Part shown: positions 7,785 to 16,939 of the stretch, piece by piece
Numbering within the stretch: position 1 is the first letter of the stretch
Layout of the letters: each line of letters begins with the position of its first letter
DNA from: Robiginitomaculum sp.
GTDB taxonomy: Bacteria > Pseudomonadota > Alphaproteobacteria > Caulobacterales > Maricaulaceae
Length of the DNA stretch: 36,506 nucleotides
Assembly: GCA_016763185.1 (NCBI GenBank)
Contig: JAESUG010000024.1
Span: 1-36,506 of the forward strand
Direction: 5' to 3'
Program-made: the position numbers and the translations under genes
Notes under the pieces: generated by a model
The model's database searches: none
The model's input: only the letters and a program-made list of their open reading frames with translations
Told to the model about the DNA's origin: nothing

Positions 7785-9920
7785 TTGATTCTGTCCATTT
7801 TACAACTACCCATTTTTGCCAACACTGATCAAGCGTCGCTGTTGCGTATGGTAACAGATCTCGTCCCGGCGCCCCAGCGTGGTAGCGTAACATTATGGGG
7901 GCCGTGGGTATTTTGCTTTGGCATTGCCTTTTGGTTTGCACCGGCAAGCGAGCCGGTAATTTGGCTAGCACCAGCGCTGTTTCTGGTGGCTTTGAGCTTG
8001 CTATTTGGGTTGATGCGACTGTGCTTCACTCAGGTGCGGTTGATATTTTTTGTGACCATGATTTGTGCGTTTTTGTTTGGGTTGGTGGTCGCTGAAATTC
8101 GTTCATTTGCCCAATCCACCCCAATTTTACCGGCCCAGTCCAACTCGTGGATGGTAACCGGAGAATTACACCGCATTGATCGTGAAACAAAGAGCCGCGC
8201 TCGCTACCTGATACGAGTGACGCAAATTGAAGGATTGACGCCGGAAGAATACCCAAAATTTGTTCGGGTTGGCGGCTGGCGCAGTCCGGCAGAAGTCGGG
8301 GCCTTGGTTCGGTTTCGCGCGACTTTACAACCGCCGCAGTCGGTAATGGTTCCGGGCGGGTTTTCATTTGCACGAAATGCTTGGTTTCAACAAATTGGTG
8401 GCACTGGTTTTACCTTGGGGCATTTGGAAATTATCAACCCGGCAGCTCATGTGTCGGTGCAATTACATATCAACAGATTTCGGTATGGTCTTGCCAAAAC
8501 CATCCGTGAACGAGTGCCCGGAAATTCGGGCGCGGTGGCTGCCGCCTTGGTTACTGGCGATCGAAGTGCGATTTCACCTAAGCAGGTGTCCGCTTATCGC
8601 GAGGCCGGGCTTGGGCATTTAATGGCAATATCCGGTTTGCACATGTCCTTGGTTGGCGGGTTGGCATTTTTGGTGGCAAGCATTATTTTTGCGATGATCC
8701 CAGCCATTGGTGCGCGGATGGATGCCCGAAAACCGGCGGCTATTTTCGGGCTTTGCGTTGCGGCGAGTTATTTATTGGTCTCTGGCGCCGCCGCGCCAAC
8801 CCAGCGTGCATTTATTATGTTATCGTTGATTTTCTTGGCTGTGTTATTGAACCGCAAAGCGCTGTCCATTCGTACCATTTCGGTTGCGGCGTTTGTGGTT
8901 GCGTTGATTTCCCCTGAATATGTAGCCAGTGCCGGGTTTCAAATGTCATTTGCGGCCAGCTTGGCCCTCATTGCCGTATATCAACGCGCCGGACGGTTTT
9001 TTGGCGAACAAAAGTCTATGCAAAAAATAGATGGCCCAATCGTTCGTTTTGTACGCGGGCTGAGTATATTTATAATTGGTATTTTGCTGACCAGTCTGGT
9101 CGCGGGCATTGCAACCGCGCCGTTTGCCAGTTGGCATTTTCACAAAATCGCCGTGTATTCATTACTAGGGAATTTGTTAGCAATGCCGGTGTTTACGATT
9201 TTGGTAATGCCGTTTTTATTGATCGGCATGTGTTTGCTGCCCCTTGGGTTGGATGGGCCGTTTATGTGGGTGGCCGGGTTTGGTTTGGATGTTATTGCCA
9301 GCATATCAACCATGACCGCCAGTTTGCCCGGCGCAATTTATGGGGTGCCATCCGCTTCACCCATCACATTATTACTAGAAGCTGTCGCCTTAATTTTACT
9401 CTGTATTGGTTTTTCGCGGTTTAAGTATATCGCGCTTTTATTGGTATTGGTTGCGTTTGCGTTTCGGTTACAAGTTTCAACGCCAGTGATTTGGAGTACT
9501 GATGATGGCGGGGCGTTTATTTTACCAAATGGGCCGTCTAATCAAATCATTACGTTTGGGAGCCCAAGTAAATTTGCCTTACGCCAGTTTACGCAAAGCG
9601 TTGGGCTTTCGAAACCGGACATTCAAAAAATTGAAACTCTGCCACAAGCAAAGTGCGATCAAAATGGTTGCGGTATACGAATTGCTGACAAACTAATTTC
9701 CATTCGTAATTTCACCGATGACATTGAAACCGACTGTCAGTTGGCAGATTTGGTGATTATCAGGTTTCCATTGCTCTCACGCCAACAGCCATCCTGTGCC
9801 GACACGGAACTTTTGATTTTATCTGAAAATAAAGATACGGTAGTTTATTTCAATAAAAACAAATGGATAACACAAAAACCTAATCACGACCGTTTATGGG
9901 ATCGTGCGGGTGCTTTGTAA
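7785..9920 (+). CDS. comEC: ComEC/Rec2-family DNA-uptake channel protein
   Basis: ComEC carries single-stranded DNA across the inner membrane during transformation. This 711-residue protein has hydrophobic segments near the N-terminus, an OB-like soluble part (about 110-220, with TGELHRIDRETKSRARYLI) and a Competence domain (about 225-545). That domain has the signature AAALVTGDRSAIS and LGHLMAISGLHMSLVGG, followed by many membrane helices. After about residue 560 comes a soluble tail with four Cys (CDQNGC, DC, SC). It lacks the HxHxDH metal site of the metallo-beta-lactamase domain in Gram-positive ComEC. The start is uncertain: TTG 7785 is only one base from a purine run (AAGGGGG 7777-7783), and the next ATG is 7848. 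Confidence 0.9.
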   Translation: MILSILQLPIFANTDQASLLRMVTDLVPAPQRGSVTLWGPWVFCFGIAFWFAPASEPVIWLAPALFLVALSLLFGLMRLCFTQVRLIFFVTMICAFLFGLVVAEIRSFAQSTPILPAQSNSWMVTGELHRIDRETKSRARYLIRVTQIEGLTPEEYPKFVRVGGWRSPAEVGALVRFRATLQPPQSVMVPGGFSFARNAWFQQIGGTGFTLGHLEIINPAAHVSVQLHINRFRYGLAKTIRERVPGNSGAVAAALVTGDRSAISPKQVSAYREAGLGHLMAISGLHMSLVGGLAFLVASIIFAMIPAIGARMDARKPAAIFGLCVAASYLLVSGAAAPTQRAFIMLSLIFLAVLLNRKALSIRTISVAAFVVALISPEYVASAGFQMSFAASLALIAVYQRAGRFFGEQKSMQKIDGPIVRFVRGLSIFIIGILLTSLVAGIATAPFASWHFHKIAVYSLLGNLLAMPVFTILVMPFLLIGMCLLPLGLDGPFMWVAGFGLDVIASISTMTASLPGAIYGVPSASPITLLLEAVALILLCIGFSRFKYIALLLVLVAFAFRLQVSTPVIWSTDDGGAFILPNGPSNQIITFGSPSKFALRQFTQSVGLSKPDIQKIETLPQAKCDQNGCGIRIADKLISIRNFTDDIETDCQLADLVIIRFPLLSRQQPSCADTELLILSENKDTVVYFNKNKWITQKPNHDRLWDRAGAL

Positions 9921-9973
9921 ATCATGATGTGAAATGGCTGCTATGATCCGCCCCTTGGATCACCCGGACGAGC

Positions 9974-10024
9974 CGTGTGATGACAGGTTTGAGAAATACC
10001 TGACTTGGGTGCGTGTGATGACAG
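9974..10024. repeat. Direct repeat pair of 13 bases between comEC and lexA
   Basis: CGTGTGATGACAG occurs at 9974-9986 and again at 10012-10024, a spacing of 38 bases, followed in both by RTTT. It sits in the 149-base gap between the convergent ends of comEC and lexA. I see no clear intrinsic terminator there. The function is unknown; it may be a duplication remnant. Confidence 0.6.
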
Positions 10025-10069
10025 ATTTCTTTATTATTACTTTGCACTGAAAGATATTCATCATTTTTT

Positions 10070-10762
10070 CTAGTGATAGGTACGCATCAATCCCACCAAT
10101 GTACCTTGTACTTTTATCCGGTCTGGCCCGAAAATTCGAGTTTCGTAATCGGGATTAGCGGCTTCTAGTGCAATGGTGTCACCCTTTTTACGGAACCGTT
10201 TTAGGGTTGCTTCTTGGTCATCGACCAAGGCCACCACGATATCACCATTTTGTGCGGTGTCGGTTCGTCGAATGACAACCGTATCACCATCATGAATGCC
10301 AACGTCGATCATCGAGTCACCTTGAATGATCAATGCATAGTGATCGCCACGGCCAATCATCTCGGCCGGTACTGTGAAGCGGTCGGTTTCATGTTGAATG
10401 GCTTCTATGGGAGTTCCCGCCGCAATTCGCCCCAATAACGGGATATCTACTACATTGGCCGGCGTATTCGCCGCAGGCGGCGCAATATTTGGATTACTGG
10501 AGACAATATTGGGCTTAAACCCACCAATGGTTTGCGCTGGTATACTGGCTTCGGGCAGTTTGATAACTTCTAGTGCCCGCGCTCGATGGGCCAATCGCCG
10601 AATAAAGCCACGTTCTTCCAATGCGGTGATTAACCGATGAATACCCGATTTGGAGGCCAGTCCCAGCGCGTCTTTCATTTCATCAAAAGACGGTGAAACC
10701 CCGGTATCAGTCAGGCGTTGATTGATAAAAACCAACAGTGCGTGTTGTTTGGCAGTAAGCAT
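10070..10762 (-). CDS. lexA: LexA SOS repressor
   Basis: LexA represses DNA-damage genes and self-cleaves when stimulated by RecA. The 230-residue protein begins [17 protein letters not shown], with a winged helix-turn-helix to about residue 65 ([29 protein letters not shown]). It then has a long, Pro/Asn/Ala-rich linker (about 75-110) and an S24 peptidase domain. The cleavage site is the Ala-Gly of GRIAAGTP, the catalytic Ser is in GDSMID and the catalytic Lys in ATLKRF. GAGGG lies just before ATG 10762. An SOS box 37 bases upstream (10799-10813) indicates autoregulation. The comEC-lexA adjacency is common in alphaproteobacteria. Confidence 0.97.
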   Translation of the reverse strand: MLTAKQHALLVFINQRLTDTGVSPSFDEMKDALGLASKSGIHRLITALEERGFIRRLAHRARALEVIKLPEASIPAQTIGGFKPNIVSSNPNIAPPAANTPANVVDIPLLGRIAAGTPIEAIQHETDRFTVPAEMIGRGDHYALIIQGDSMIDVGIHDGDTVVIRRTDTAQNGDIVVALVDDQEATLKRFRKKGDTIALEAANPDYETRIFGPDRIKVQGTLVGLMRTYH

Positions 10763-10798
10763 GAAACCCTCAAGAACAAATAGCTAACAGATATCGAT

Positions 10799-10813
10799 GT
10801 TCTACATGTGTTC
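10799..10813 (-). promoter_or_regulatory. Alphaproteobacterial SOS box (LexA operator) of lexA
   Basis: GTTC at 10799-10802 and GTTC at 10810-10813 are separated by exactly 7 bases (TACATGT). This is a perfect match to the GTTC-N7-GTTC direct repeat known as the LexA site of alphaproteobacteria. It lies 37 bases upstream of the lexA start. An imperfect site, GAAC-N7-TAAC (10774-10788), lies between it and the gene and could be a weak second operator. The match is seen directly; binding is inferred. Confidence 0.85.
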
Positions 10814-11004
10814 CGCTATTTGGTCAAGGGTTATTCAAAACGCTCTATGATATTTCGCTGGAAACTCCTGAAAATCACTTATTTTTAACTGATTTTTTGC
10901 TTCGAAATAAATCAAACCACAGCCTGAATAATTCATATATCCGTGCAGACTATTGCTATTTTTTAACGGTTATTCGAATCAAGCATATGCTTTTTGATAA
11001 GGTA

Positions 11005-11790
11005 TTATACCAGTAAATCGCGCGTTGCCGTGCGTATGTCTGCTTGGCGCATCAGGTGTTCGCCAACCAAAATGCCCTTGGCCCCGGCTTGGCGGAGCAA
11101 TGCCACGTCTTCGGGCGAGGTAATTCCGCTTTCTGAGATGACAATCCGGTCGGGCGGTATGGTTTGGCACAAATTTACGCTGGTCTGTAAGTCAGTGGTA
11201 AAATCGTGTAGGTTTCGATTGTTAATGCCAATCATAGCCGTGGCGGGCAGGGTCATTGCTCGTTCTAATTCGACTTGGTTATGAACTTCGAGCAATACAT
11301 CAAGACCACACGCGCTTGCAGCTTTAAATAAGCTGGATGCTTGGGGGTCGGATAGCACGGCCATGATCAACAATACACAATCGGCACCCATCACTCGTGA
11401 TTGCCATATTTGCCACGGGTCAATCATGAAATCCTTGCGTAACATCGGTAATTTGCTTGAATTTCGCGCGAAGGTAAAATGCTGGTTATCGCCAAAAAAA
11501 TGCGTATCCGTGAGTACAGAAAGACAAGCTGCCCCTCCAATTTCATAGTCTTTGGCGTGTTCGGCGGGGTCAAAATCCTCTCGGATTAAGCCTTTGGACG
11601 GACTGCCCTTTTTAATTTCAGCAATCAGGCCCATTTTACCGGCCCTAGCGCAGCGCCGTATCGCATCAGCAAACCCACGAGTGGGGGCGCAATCTTGGAC
11701 TTGCCCTTGTAGCTCGCGTAAATTTTGCTGCATCATCTCTACACCCAATTGCAGGCGTTTTTTTGCGACGATATCGTCCAAAATCGTCAT
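11005..11790 (-). CDS. trpC: Indole-3-glycerol phosphate synthase
   Basis: TrpC closes the indole ring in tryptophan synthesis. The 261-residue TIM barrel shows MTILDDIVAKKR at the start, the catalytic Lys in LIAEIKKGSPSKG near residue 58, LPMLRKDFMID near 115, GINNRNLHDF near 190 and VISESGI near 220. It is a stand-alone enzyme, not fused to TrpF. Its ATG overlaps the trpD stop by 4 bases, so it is the last gene of a coupled trpE-G-D-C run. In many alphaproteobacteria moaC and moeA follow it before lexA; here the next gene is lexA. Confidence 0.96.
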   Translation of the reverse strand: MTILDDIVAKKRLQLGVEMMQQNLRELQGQVQDCAPTRGFADAIRRCARAGKMGLIAEIKKGSPSKGLIREDFDPAEHAKDYEIGGAACLSVLTDTHFFGDNQHFTFARNSSKLPMLRKDFMIDPWQIWQSRVMGADCVLLIMAVLSDPQASSLFKAASACGLDVLLEVHNQVELERAMTLPATAMIGINNRNLHDFTTDLQTSVNLCQTIPPDRIVISESGITSPEDVALLRQAGAKGILVGEHLMRQADIRTATRDLLV

Positions 11791-12809
11791 TGCGGGTCTC
11801 GATTGGAAACCAACACCAATTTGGCTAAGGCGGCTTTGGCTTTACCACTATCAATGGCTTGATTGGCCATGGCAATGCCTTGGTGCAAATCTTTGGCAAG
11901 GCCGGCCACCAACAAGGCCGCACCGGTATTTAGCAGTACAATATCTCGAAATGCACCGGGTTTGCCGTCCAATAATTGTGTAATCGCATCGGCGTTATCT
12001 TGCGGCTCGCCGCCGGCCAATGCTTCAGGTTTCGCCAATGCAAACCCAAATTCACGAGGGTCCAGCGAAAACGTAAAGAGCGTACCGTCGCGCAATTCAG
12101 TGACAGTTGAGCTGGTAGTGGTAGTCAGCTCGTCCATGCCGTCATCGCCGCACACCACCCAAGCGCGCACCGCGCCCAAATTGGCCAAGGTTTGCGCCAT
12201 TGGCTTTGTCCATTTGGCATCAAACACACCCAGCAATTGTCGTGTTGTACCGGCCGGATTGGAAAGCGGGCCTAATAGATTAAAAATCGTCCGAATACCC
12301 AGTTGCGCCCGCGCCGGTGCCGCATATTTCATCGCGGCATGATGGGCTGGTGCAAACATAAACCCGATGCTGGCTTGCTTCATGCAACGCTCGACACCAC
12401 CAGCCGGCTGGTCCAGGCGCACCCCTAGCCGTTCTAGCACCTCGGACGAGCCAGAGCGTGAGGAGAGCGCCTTATTGCCATGCTTGGCCACCACGGCACC
12501 GGCCCCGGCGGCAACAATGGCGCTGGCCGTAGAGATGTTAAACGAACCCTTGGCATCGCCGCCAGTGCCACAGGTGTCAATCGCATTTTTTGGTGCTTGT
12601 ACTGGGGTCAGGCGGGCGCGTAACACTTTGGCGCCGGCGGTAATCACCTCACTGGTTTCACCAATAGCCCGTAGCGCCGTTAAAAACCCGCCAATGGATA
12701 CATCATTGATTTGCCCCGACATAATCAGTTCAAAAGCTTGTTCGGCGGCGCTGGCCGATAACGCGCCAGTGCTACACATTTCATCCAATATGTCGCGAAA
12801 CCGGTTCAT
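11787..12809 (-). CDS. trpD: Anthranilate phosphoribosyltransferase
   Basis: TrpD transfers phosphoribose from PRPP to anthranilate. The 340-residue protein has the PRPP-binding glycine loop CGTGGDAKGSFNIST near residue 80, the KHGNKALSSRSGSSEVLE segment near 110, and FMFAPAHHAAMKYAAPAR and TIFNLLGPLSNPA further on, all diagnostic. The start overlaps the trpG stop by 4 bases and the stop overlaps the trpC start by 4 bases, indicating translational coupling. Confidence 0.97.
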   Translation of the reverse strand: MNRFRDILDEMCSTGALSASAAEQAFELIMSGQINDVSIGGFLTALRAIGETSEVITAGAKVLRARLTPVQAPKNAIDTCGTGGDAKGSFNISTASAIVAAGAGAVVAKHGNKALSSRSGSSEVLERLGVRLDQPAGGVERCMKQASIGFMFAPAHHAAMKYAAPARAQLGIRTIFNLLGPLSNPAGTTRQLLGVFDAKWTKPMAQTLANLGAVRAWVVCGDDGMDELTTTTSSTVTELRDGTLFTFSLDPREFGFALAKPEALAGGEPQDNADAITQLLDGKPGAFRDIVLLNTGAALLVAGLAKDLHQGIAMANQAIDSGKAKAALAKLVLVSNRDPQ

Positions 12810-13393
12810 GGCGCTGGCTTTCGAGGCTTACACAAGTTTAGGAAATTAGCCAGCAATTCATGGCCCATTTCCGAGGCAATTGATTCTGGATGGAACTGTA
12901 CGCCGTGAATGGGCTTATTTTTATGGCGCAGTCCCATAATCTCGCCGTCTTTGGTCCACGCGTTGAGCGCTAGACAATCGGGTAGGCTGGAACGCTCGAC
13001 GGATAGGGAATGGTATCGGGTGGCAATAAACGGATCGGGGAGCTTTGCGAACACGCCGGAGCCATCATGACCAATGTCGCTGGTTTTACCGTGCATGATG
13101 GTTTTGGCGCCGATGACGTGACCGCCAAAGGCTTGGCCAATGGCTTGATGGCCCAAACAAACCCCCAGCAATGGCAAATCATCGGGCAGGTGCCGGATTA
13201 ACTCAAGACAAACCCCGGCCTCATTGGGCGTGCACGGGCCGGGGGACAGCAATATCCCATCCAGCGGCAGCGCCAAGAACTCCTGTGCGGTTCTGGCGTC
13301 ATTGCGCTCAACCAAAGTACTCGCCCCTAATTCTTGCAAATAGTGGACGAGGTTAAAGGTAAAGCTGTCATAATTATCGATCACCAAGATCAT
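12806..13393 (-). CDS. trpG: Anthranilate synthase glutamine amidotransferase subunit
   Basis: TrpG supplies ammonia from glutamine to TrpE. The 195-residue class I amidotransferase has DNYDSFTFNLVHYL at the start, the oxyanion-hole strand ILLSPGPCTP, the nucleophile Cys in LLGVCLGHQAIG near residue 80, and the His/Glu pair in GVQFHPESI near 170. ATG 13393 is preferred: AGGA lies 8 bases before it, while the TTG immediately upstream has no advantage. A paralogous PabA role is possible but the trp context makes TrpG the main function. Confidence 0.95.
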   Translation of the reverse strand: MILVIDNYDSFTFNLVHYLQELGASTLVERNDARTAQEFLALPLDGILLSPGPCTPNEAGVCLELIRHLPDDLPLLGVCLGHQAIGQAFGGHVIGAKTIMHGKTSDIGHDGSGVFAKLPDPFIATRYHSLSVERSSLPDCLALNAWTKDGEIMGLRHKNKPIHGVQFHPESIASEMGHELLANFLNLCKPRKPAP

Positions 13394-13417
13394 CAATATA
13401 TTCCTGTTGGTTTGCTT

Positions 13418-14914
13418 TTAACAAAAACGCCAAGCTTCGGCGGCCGCATCAAACAATGCTTGTGATTTGTGTAAGGTTTCTTGTCGTTCAGCTTCTTCGT
13501 CACTGTCCAGTACATTGCCGCCGCCAGCTTGCACATACATTTGTCCATCCTTAATCACAGCGGTACGAAGCGCAATACAGGTATCCAAATCACCATTGGC
13601 CGAGAAATAACCAACCGCTCCACCATAAATCCCCCGGCGGTCATGTTCTAGCTCACTGATGATTTGCATGGCCCGGATTTTTGGAGCGCCCGAAACCGTA
13701 CCATGCGGAAAGCCAGCAAACAAAGCATCCAAGCTATCTTTGTCATCGGCCAGATCTGCCTCAACATTAGAGACAATATGCAATACTTTGGAATAGCGCT
13801 CGATGACAAATGATTTGGTGACGCAAACCGAGCCGGGTTTGGCCACGCGCCCAGCATCATTTCGCGCCAAATCCAGTAACATTAAATGCTCGGCGCGTTC
13901 TTTGGCATCATTTAGCAAGTCATGTTCCATTTGCAAATCTTCTGCACGGGTCTTGCCGCGAGGGCGGGTGCCAGCAATGGGCCGAATGGTAATGCGTTTA
14001 TCGCGAACCCGCACCAGGATTTCGGGGCTGGAACCAACAATGGTAAACCCGTCCATCGCAAAAAAGAACAAGAAAGGTGAGGGGTTATTTTTGCGCAATG
14101 AACGATAAAACGCAAAGGGCGGCAACGTAAACGGTGTGCTAAATCTCTGACTGAGCACCACTTGGAACACATCGCCATCGACGATGTATTTTTTGGCACG
14201 AGTGACCCTATTATGAAATTGTTCGATACTGGTATTGCTATTTCGCACAAGCTTACGCGCTGGTTTTTTCGTTTGCAATACGGATGATTTGGGCTGGGGG
14301 CCAAGAATTTTGTCTTGTAATTCATCCAGTTGCGCACTGGCAGTTTTCCACTGGGCCGCACAATTTTCTATTGCGACAGGCTCCAAGCGCCGTGACAGAA
14401 TGATCTCTTGATGGACGCTGTCAAACACGGCCATCAATGTGGGCCGCAATAACAATGCATCTGGTGTATCAAGGCCATGGCCCTTGGCTAACTCGATGTC
14501 TTCAATCCATGAAACAGCGTCATACCCCACATAGCCAAAAACGCCGCTTAACATCGGTGGCAAATGTGCAGCCACCGCAACCTCGGCATTTTGCACGAAC
14601 AGCCGCAGCTCAGCCAATGGCTTTCCGGCTAACTTAGAATAGGTGGAGCCGTTGGTGGAAAGCTGTGCGCTGCCATCGACAATTTTAAATTTCTGATCTG
14701 GGCTGAGGCCAATGACCGAATATCGGCCACGGGTTTCCCCGCCTTTTACCGATTCCAGTAAAAAAATATTGTTTTGCTCCGGGCCGATCTTTAACAATGC
14801 GGCAACGGGCGTGGTCAAATCATCAATAATCGTCCGGGTGACCAAATATGGCTCACCGCGTAGGCAAGCGGCTCGAAACGCCTCAAAACTATTTTGGGTG
14901 TGCTGATTAGCCAT
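13418..14914 (-). CDS. trpE: Anthranilate synthase component I
   Basis: TrpE makes anthranilate from chorismate with TrpG. The 498-residue protein has the N-terminal feedback-inhibition motif LLES near residue 52. The chorismate-binding domain (about 230-490) includes IRPIAGTRPRGKT, DLLNDAKERAEHLMLLDLARND, GTVSGAPKIRAM and GGAVGYFSANGD, and ends with VQAGGGNVLDSDEEAE. Its ATG overlaps the end of the upstream foldase gene by 8 bases, and 24 bases separate its stop from trpG. No Trp-rich leader peptide or attenuator is visible, so tryptophan control is probably by feedback on this enzyme. Confidence 0.97.
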   Translation of the reverse strand: MANQHTQNSFEAFRAACLRGEPYLVTRTIIDDLTTPVAALLKIGPEQNNIFLLESVKGGETRGRYSVIGLSPDQKFKIVDGSAQLSTNGSTYSKLAGKPLAELRLFVQNAEVAVAAHLPPMLSGVFGYVGYDAVSWIEDIELAKGHGLDTPDALLLRPTLMAVFDSVHQEIILSRRLEPVAIENCAAQWKTASAQLDELQDKILGPQPKSSVLQTKKPARKLVRNSNTSIEQFHNRVTRAKKYIVDGDVFQVVLSQRFSTPFTLPPFAFYRSLRKNNPSPFLFFFAMDGFTIVGSSPEILVRVRDKRITIRPIAGTRPRGKTRAEDLQMEHDLLNDAKERAEHLMLLDLARNDAGRVAKPGSVCVTKSFVIERYSKVLHIVSNVEADLADDKDSLDALFAGFPHGTVSGAPKIRAMQIISELEHDRRGIYGGAVGYFSANGDLDTCIALRTAVIKDGQMYVQAGGGNVLDSDEEAERQETLHKSQALFDAAAEAWRFC

Positions 14915-16796
14915 CTTCGCCCAGCGCTAACGCCCGCAAGCGCGCATCCTGACGAATGGTGTAGGCGGCACGAAGACCGCTAATGAATTGGTTTTCTAAA
15001 TCTTGAGCCAATTCTCGATCCAAACGTCCGCTCAATACACGCAAAGTTTCATCATCAACAGCAGAAGGCGGGATCACCGATTGCAATCGAGATATCACCA
15101 ATTGATCACCGACGTTTGACAATGCAAAAAACACTTCGCCGGGGGCCAGCTCAAATAATTGACGCGCCAACGCCGGTGGCAAGGAGGGTTCCGGTTCATA
15201 GCGGCTTAAAATAGCGATCTCAATAGAACTGCCCGGATAGGCGGTTAGAAATTGCGCAGTTTCAACACCGGTTTCTAGCGAGGTTTTGATGGTTTCGGCC
15301 ACTTCTTGTATGGCTTTTATGTTGGCGTTGGCCAACCATGCTGCTCGTACAATATCGGTTATCTGCGCTAGTTCCGGTTGGGTTGTTGGAATGATTTGAT
15401 CCACACTTAAGGCATAAAAATCACCATGTTCGGTTTCCTCAATATTACTTTCAACCAGTTCGTCCAGCTCAAAAAGTATGTTCAGCATTTCAGGGTATGT
15501 TTGATAAAGCTGGATAGCTTGCAAGTTTTCATCGCTATTATTTTGCGCCGCTGGCGGCAGAGAAATGGCCACGAGCTGATGGGTTTCGGCCGCTTCCGTC
15601 AACGAGGCACCTCTGGCCCGTTCACCTTCAAAATCACCCATAATTTCATACAATCGATTGCGGGCTTCTTGGCGAATGAACTCGATTTTTAATTGCTCGG
15701 CAACCTCTTCAAAGCTCTGCTCTGTGCCGGGCGTAATGGCGTTTAACTTCCACGCGGCCCATTTAAATCGGCCTTCTGCGGTTCCAGTTTCACCGTTACT
15801 TGCCGCAAAGACGACTTCGGCTATTTGGTCGTCTGGCGAGCTGCTGATATTGGCATCGCTCAGCTCAATTGGCGTACCGGATAATTCTAAATCGGCAATA
15901 ATATCAATGGCCGTTTCGCCGGCGTTTAGACGTTGGGCAACAGTTTCGGCAGTAACTTGGTCATCAACCATGACCTGCACCCATGAGCGGGTTTCTGTTG
16001 TGCTAAATTCTGATTTTCGAAAATCATAAGCATTGCGAAGCTCATCCTCGGTTGGCGCAATATCCAGTTCCAAATCAGTTGCAGAAATCAACACAATGGT
16101 CGCAGCGCGTCGTTCTGGAACGGCAAACTGACCCGGATTTTCGCTCAATATCTGTTCGAGTTGTTCCTGGGTGGGTTCGGGCGACGGCGGTATGATGGCG
16201 GTTGGAACAAAAATACTCTCAACTTTTCGGGTTTCATTGAGGAAATTCATCATGTTACGGGTGTACGATATTGGAGATATAACCCCTTCGATTACCGCCG
16301 ATAATACTTGCTGACGGCCCATATCAGCGCGGGCTTCGGCCTCGAAAAGTTTAGGTGTTAGTTCCGCTTGGGCCAGAGTTTGCACATATTGCTCATCGCT
16401 AAAATTGCCCGTGAACGGGTCTTTGAAAGCTTCATAGCCGGCGGCGTACTCAAAGATCATCCGAGCCGACACCCCAATGCCAAGCTCGTCTTGTTTGGCG
16501 CTAAGGGCGGCTTCGGAAACCATTCGTTGTAGCAATTGCTCGTCTAAACCTTGTGCTTTGGCATCGGTTTCTGAAAACTGTCCGTTGCTAGTTCGGATGC
16601 GATAATTGATCTCACGGTTCCACGCGGCAGCAAATTCCTCAACGGTAACTTTTTCAGGCCCCACGACCACAACCGCATCGCCGGTTCCACCTCTGAATAT
16701 ATCGCCGGTTCCCCAGACCACAAAACTAAGGACGATCAACAACATAAACGCAATCGCAATCGGGGAACGCAAGGAATTTCGCATGGATTCGAGCAT
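14907..16796 (-). CDS. SurA/PpiD-like membrane-anchored periplasmic peptidyl-prolyl isomerase
   Basis: The 629-residue protein has one N-terminal membrane segment (about 12-30, IAIAFMLLIVLSFVVWG) with a short cytoplasmic start rich in Arg, placing the rest in the periplasm. Residues about 30-180 resemble the SurA N-terminal chaperone domain (GPEKVTVEEFAAAWNREIN, then a helical region). A parvulin-like central part (about 240-380) and an acidic, helix-rich C-terminal half follow. This is PpiD architecture, and a PpiD-like gene directly upstream of trpE is a recurring alphaproteobacterial arrangement. It probably helps fold secreted and outer-membrane proteins. Parvulin catalytic residues are not clearly recognisable, so it may be mainly a chaperone. 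Confidence 0.85.
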   Translation of the reverse strand: MLESMRNSLRSPIAIAFMLLIVLSFVVWGTGDIFRGGTGDAVVVVGPEKVTVEEFAAAWNREINYRIRTSNGQFSETDAKAQGLDEQLLQRMVSEAALSAKQDELGIGVSARMIFEYAAGYEAFKDPFTGNFSDEQYVQTLAQAELTPKLFEAEARADMGRQQVLSAVIEGVISPISYTRNMMNFLNETRKVESIFVPTAIIPPSPEPTQEQLEQILSENPGQFAVPERRAATIVLISATDLELDIAPTEDELRNAYDFRKSEFSTTETRSWVQVMVDDQVTAETVAQRLNAGETAIDIIADLELSGTPIELSDANISSSPDDQIAEVVFAASNGETGTAEGRFKWAAWKLNAITPGTEQSFEEVAEQLKIEFIRQEARNRLYEIMGDFEGERARGASLTEAAETHQLVAISLPPAAQNNSDENLQAIQLYQTYPEMLNILFELDELVESNIEETEHGDFYALSVDQIIPTTQPELAQITDIVRAAWLANANIKAIQEVAETIKTSLETGVETAQFLTAYPGSSIEIAILSRYEPEPSLPPALARQLFELAPGEVFFALSNVGDQLVISRLQSVIPPSAVDDETLRVLSGRLDRELAQDLENQFISGLRAAYTIRQDARLRALALGEDG

Positions 16797-16939
16797 TGTT
16801 TAAGTCTCCAGCAACTGGGAAAAGAAAGCGGGAATATATGTGCAGAACTAGCCACTCGCAAGCATGTATTGTAGTTGTTGCGAAGTTTCACCTTGCCTGC
16901 TAGGGACCAGGGTGTTGCCTCGCAAAGATGGAGAGAATT

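Noticed and set aside
10979-10996. AAGCATATGCTTTTT as a terminator of the trp operon
   Set aside because: The self-complementary core has no loop, and the T-run is on the wrong side for the minus-strand trp transcript.
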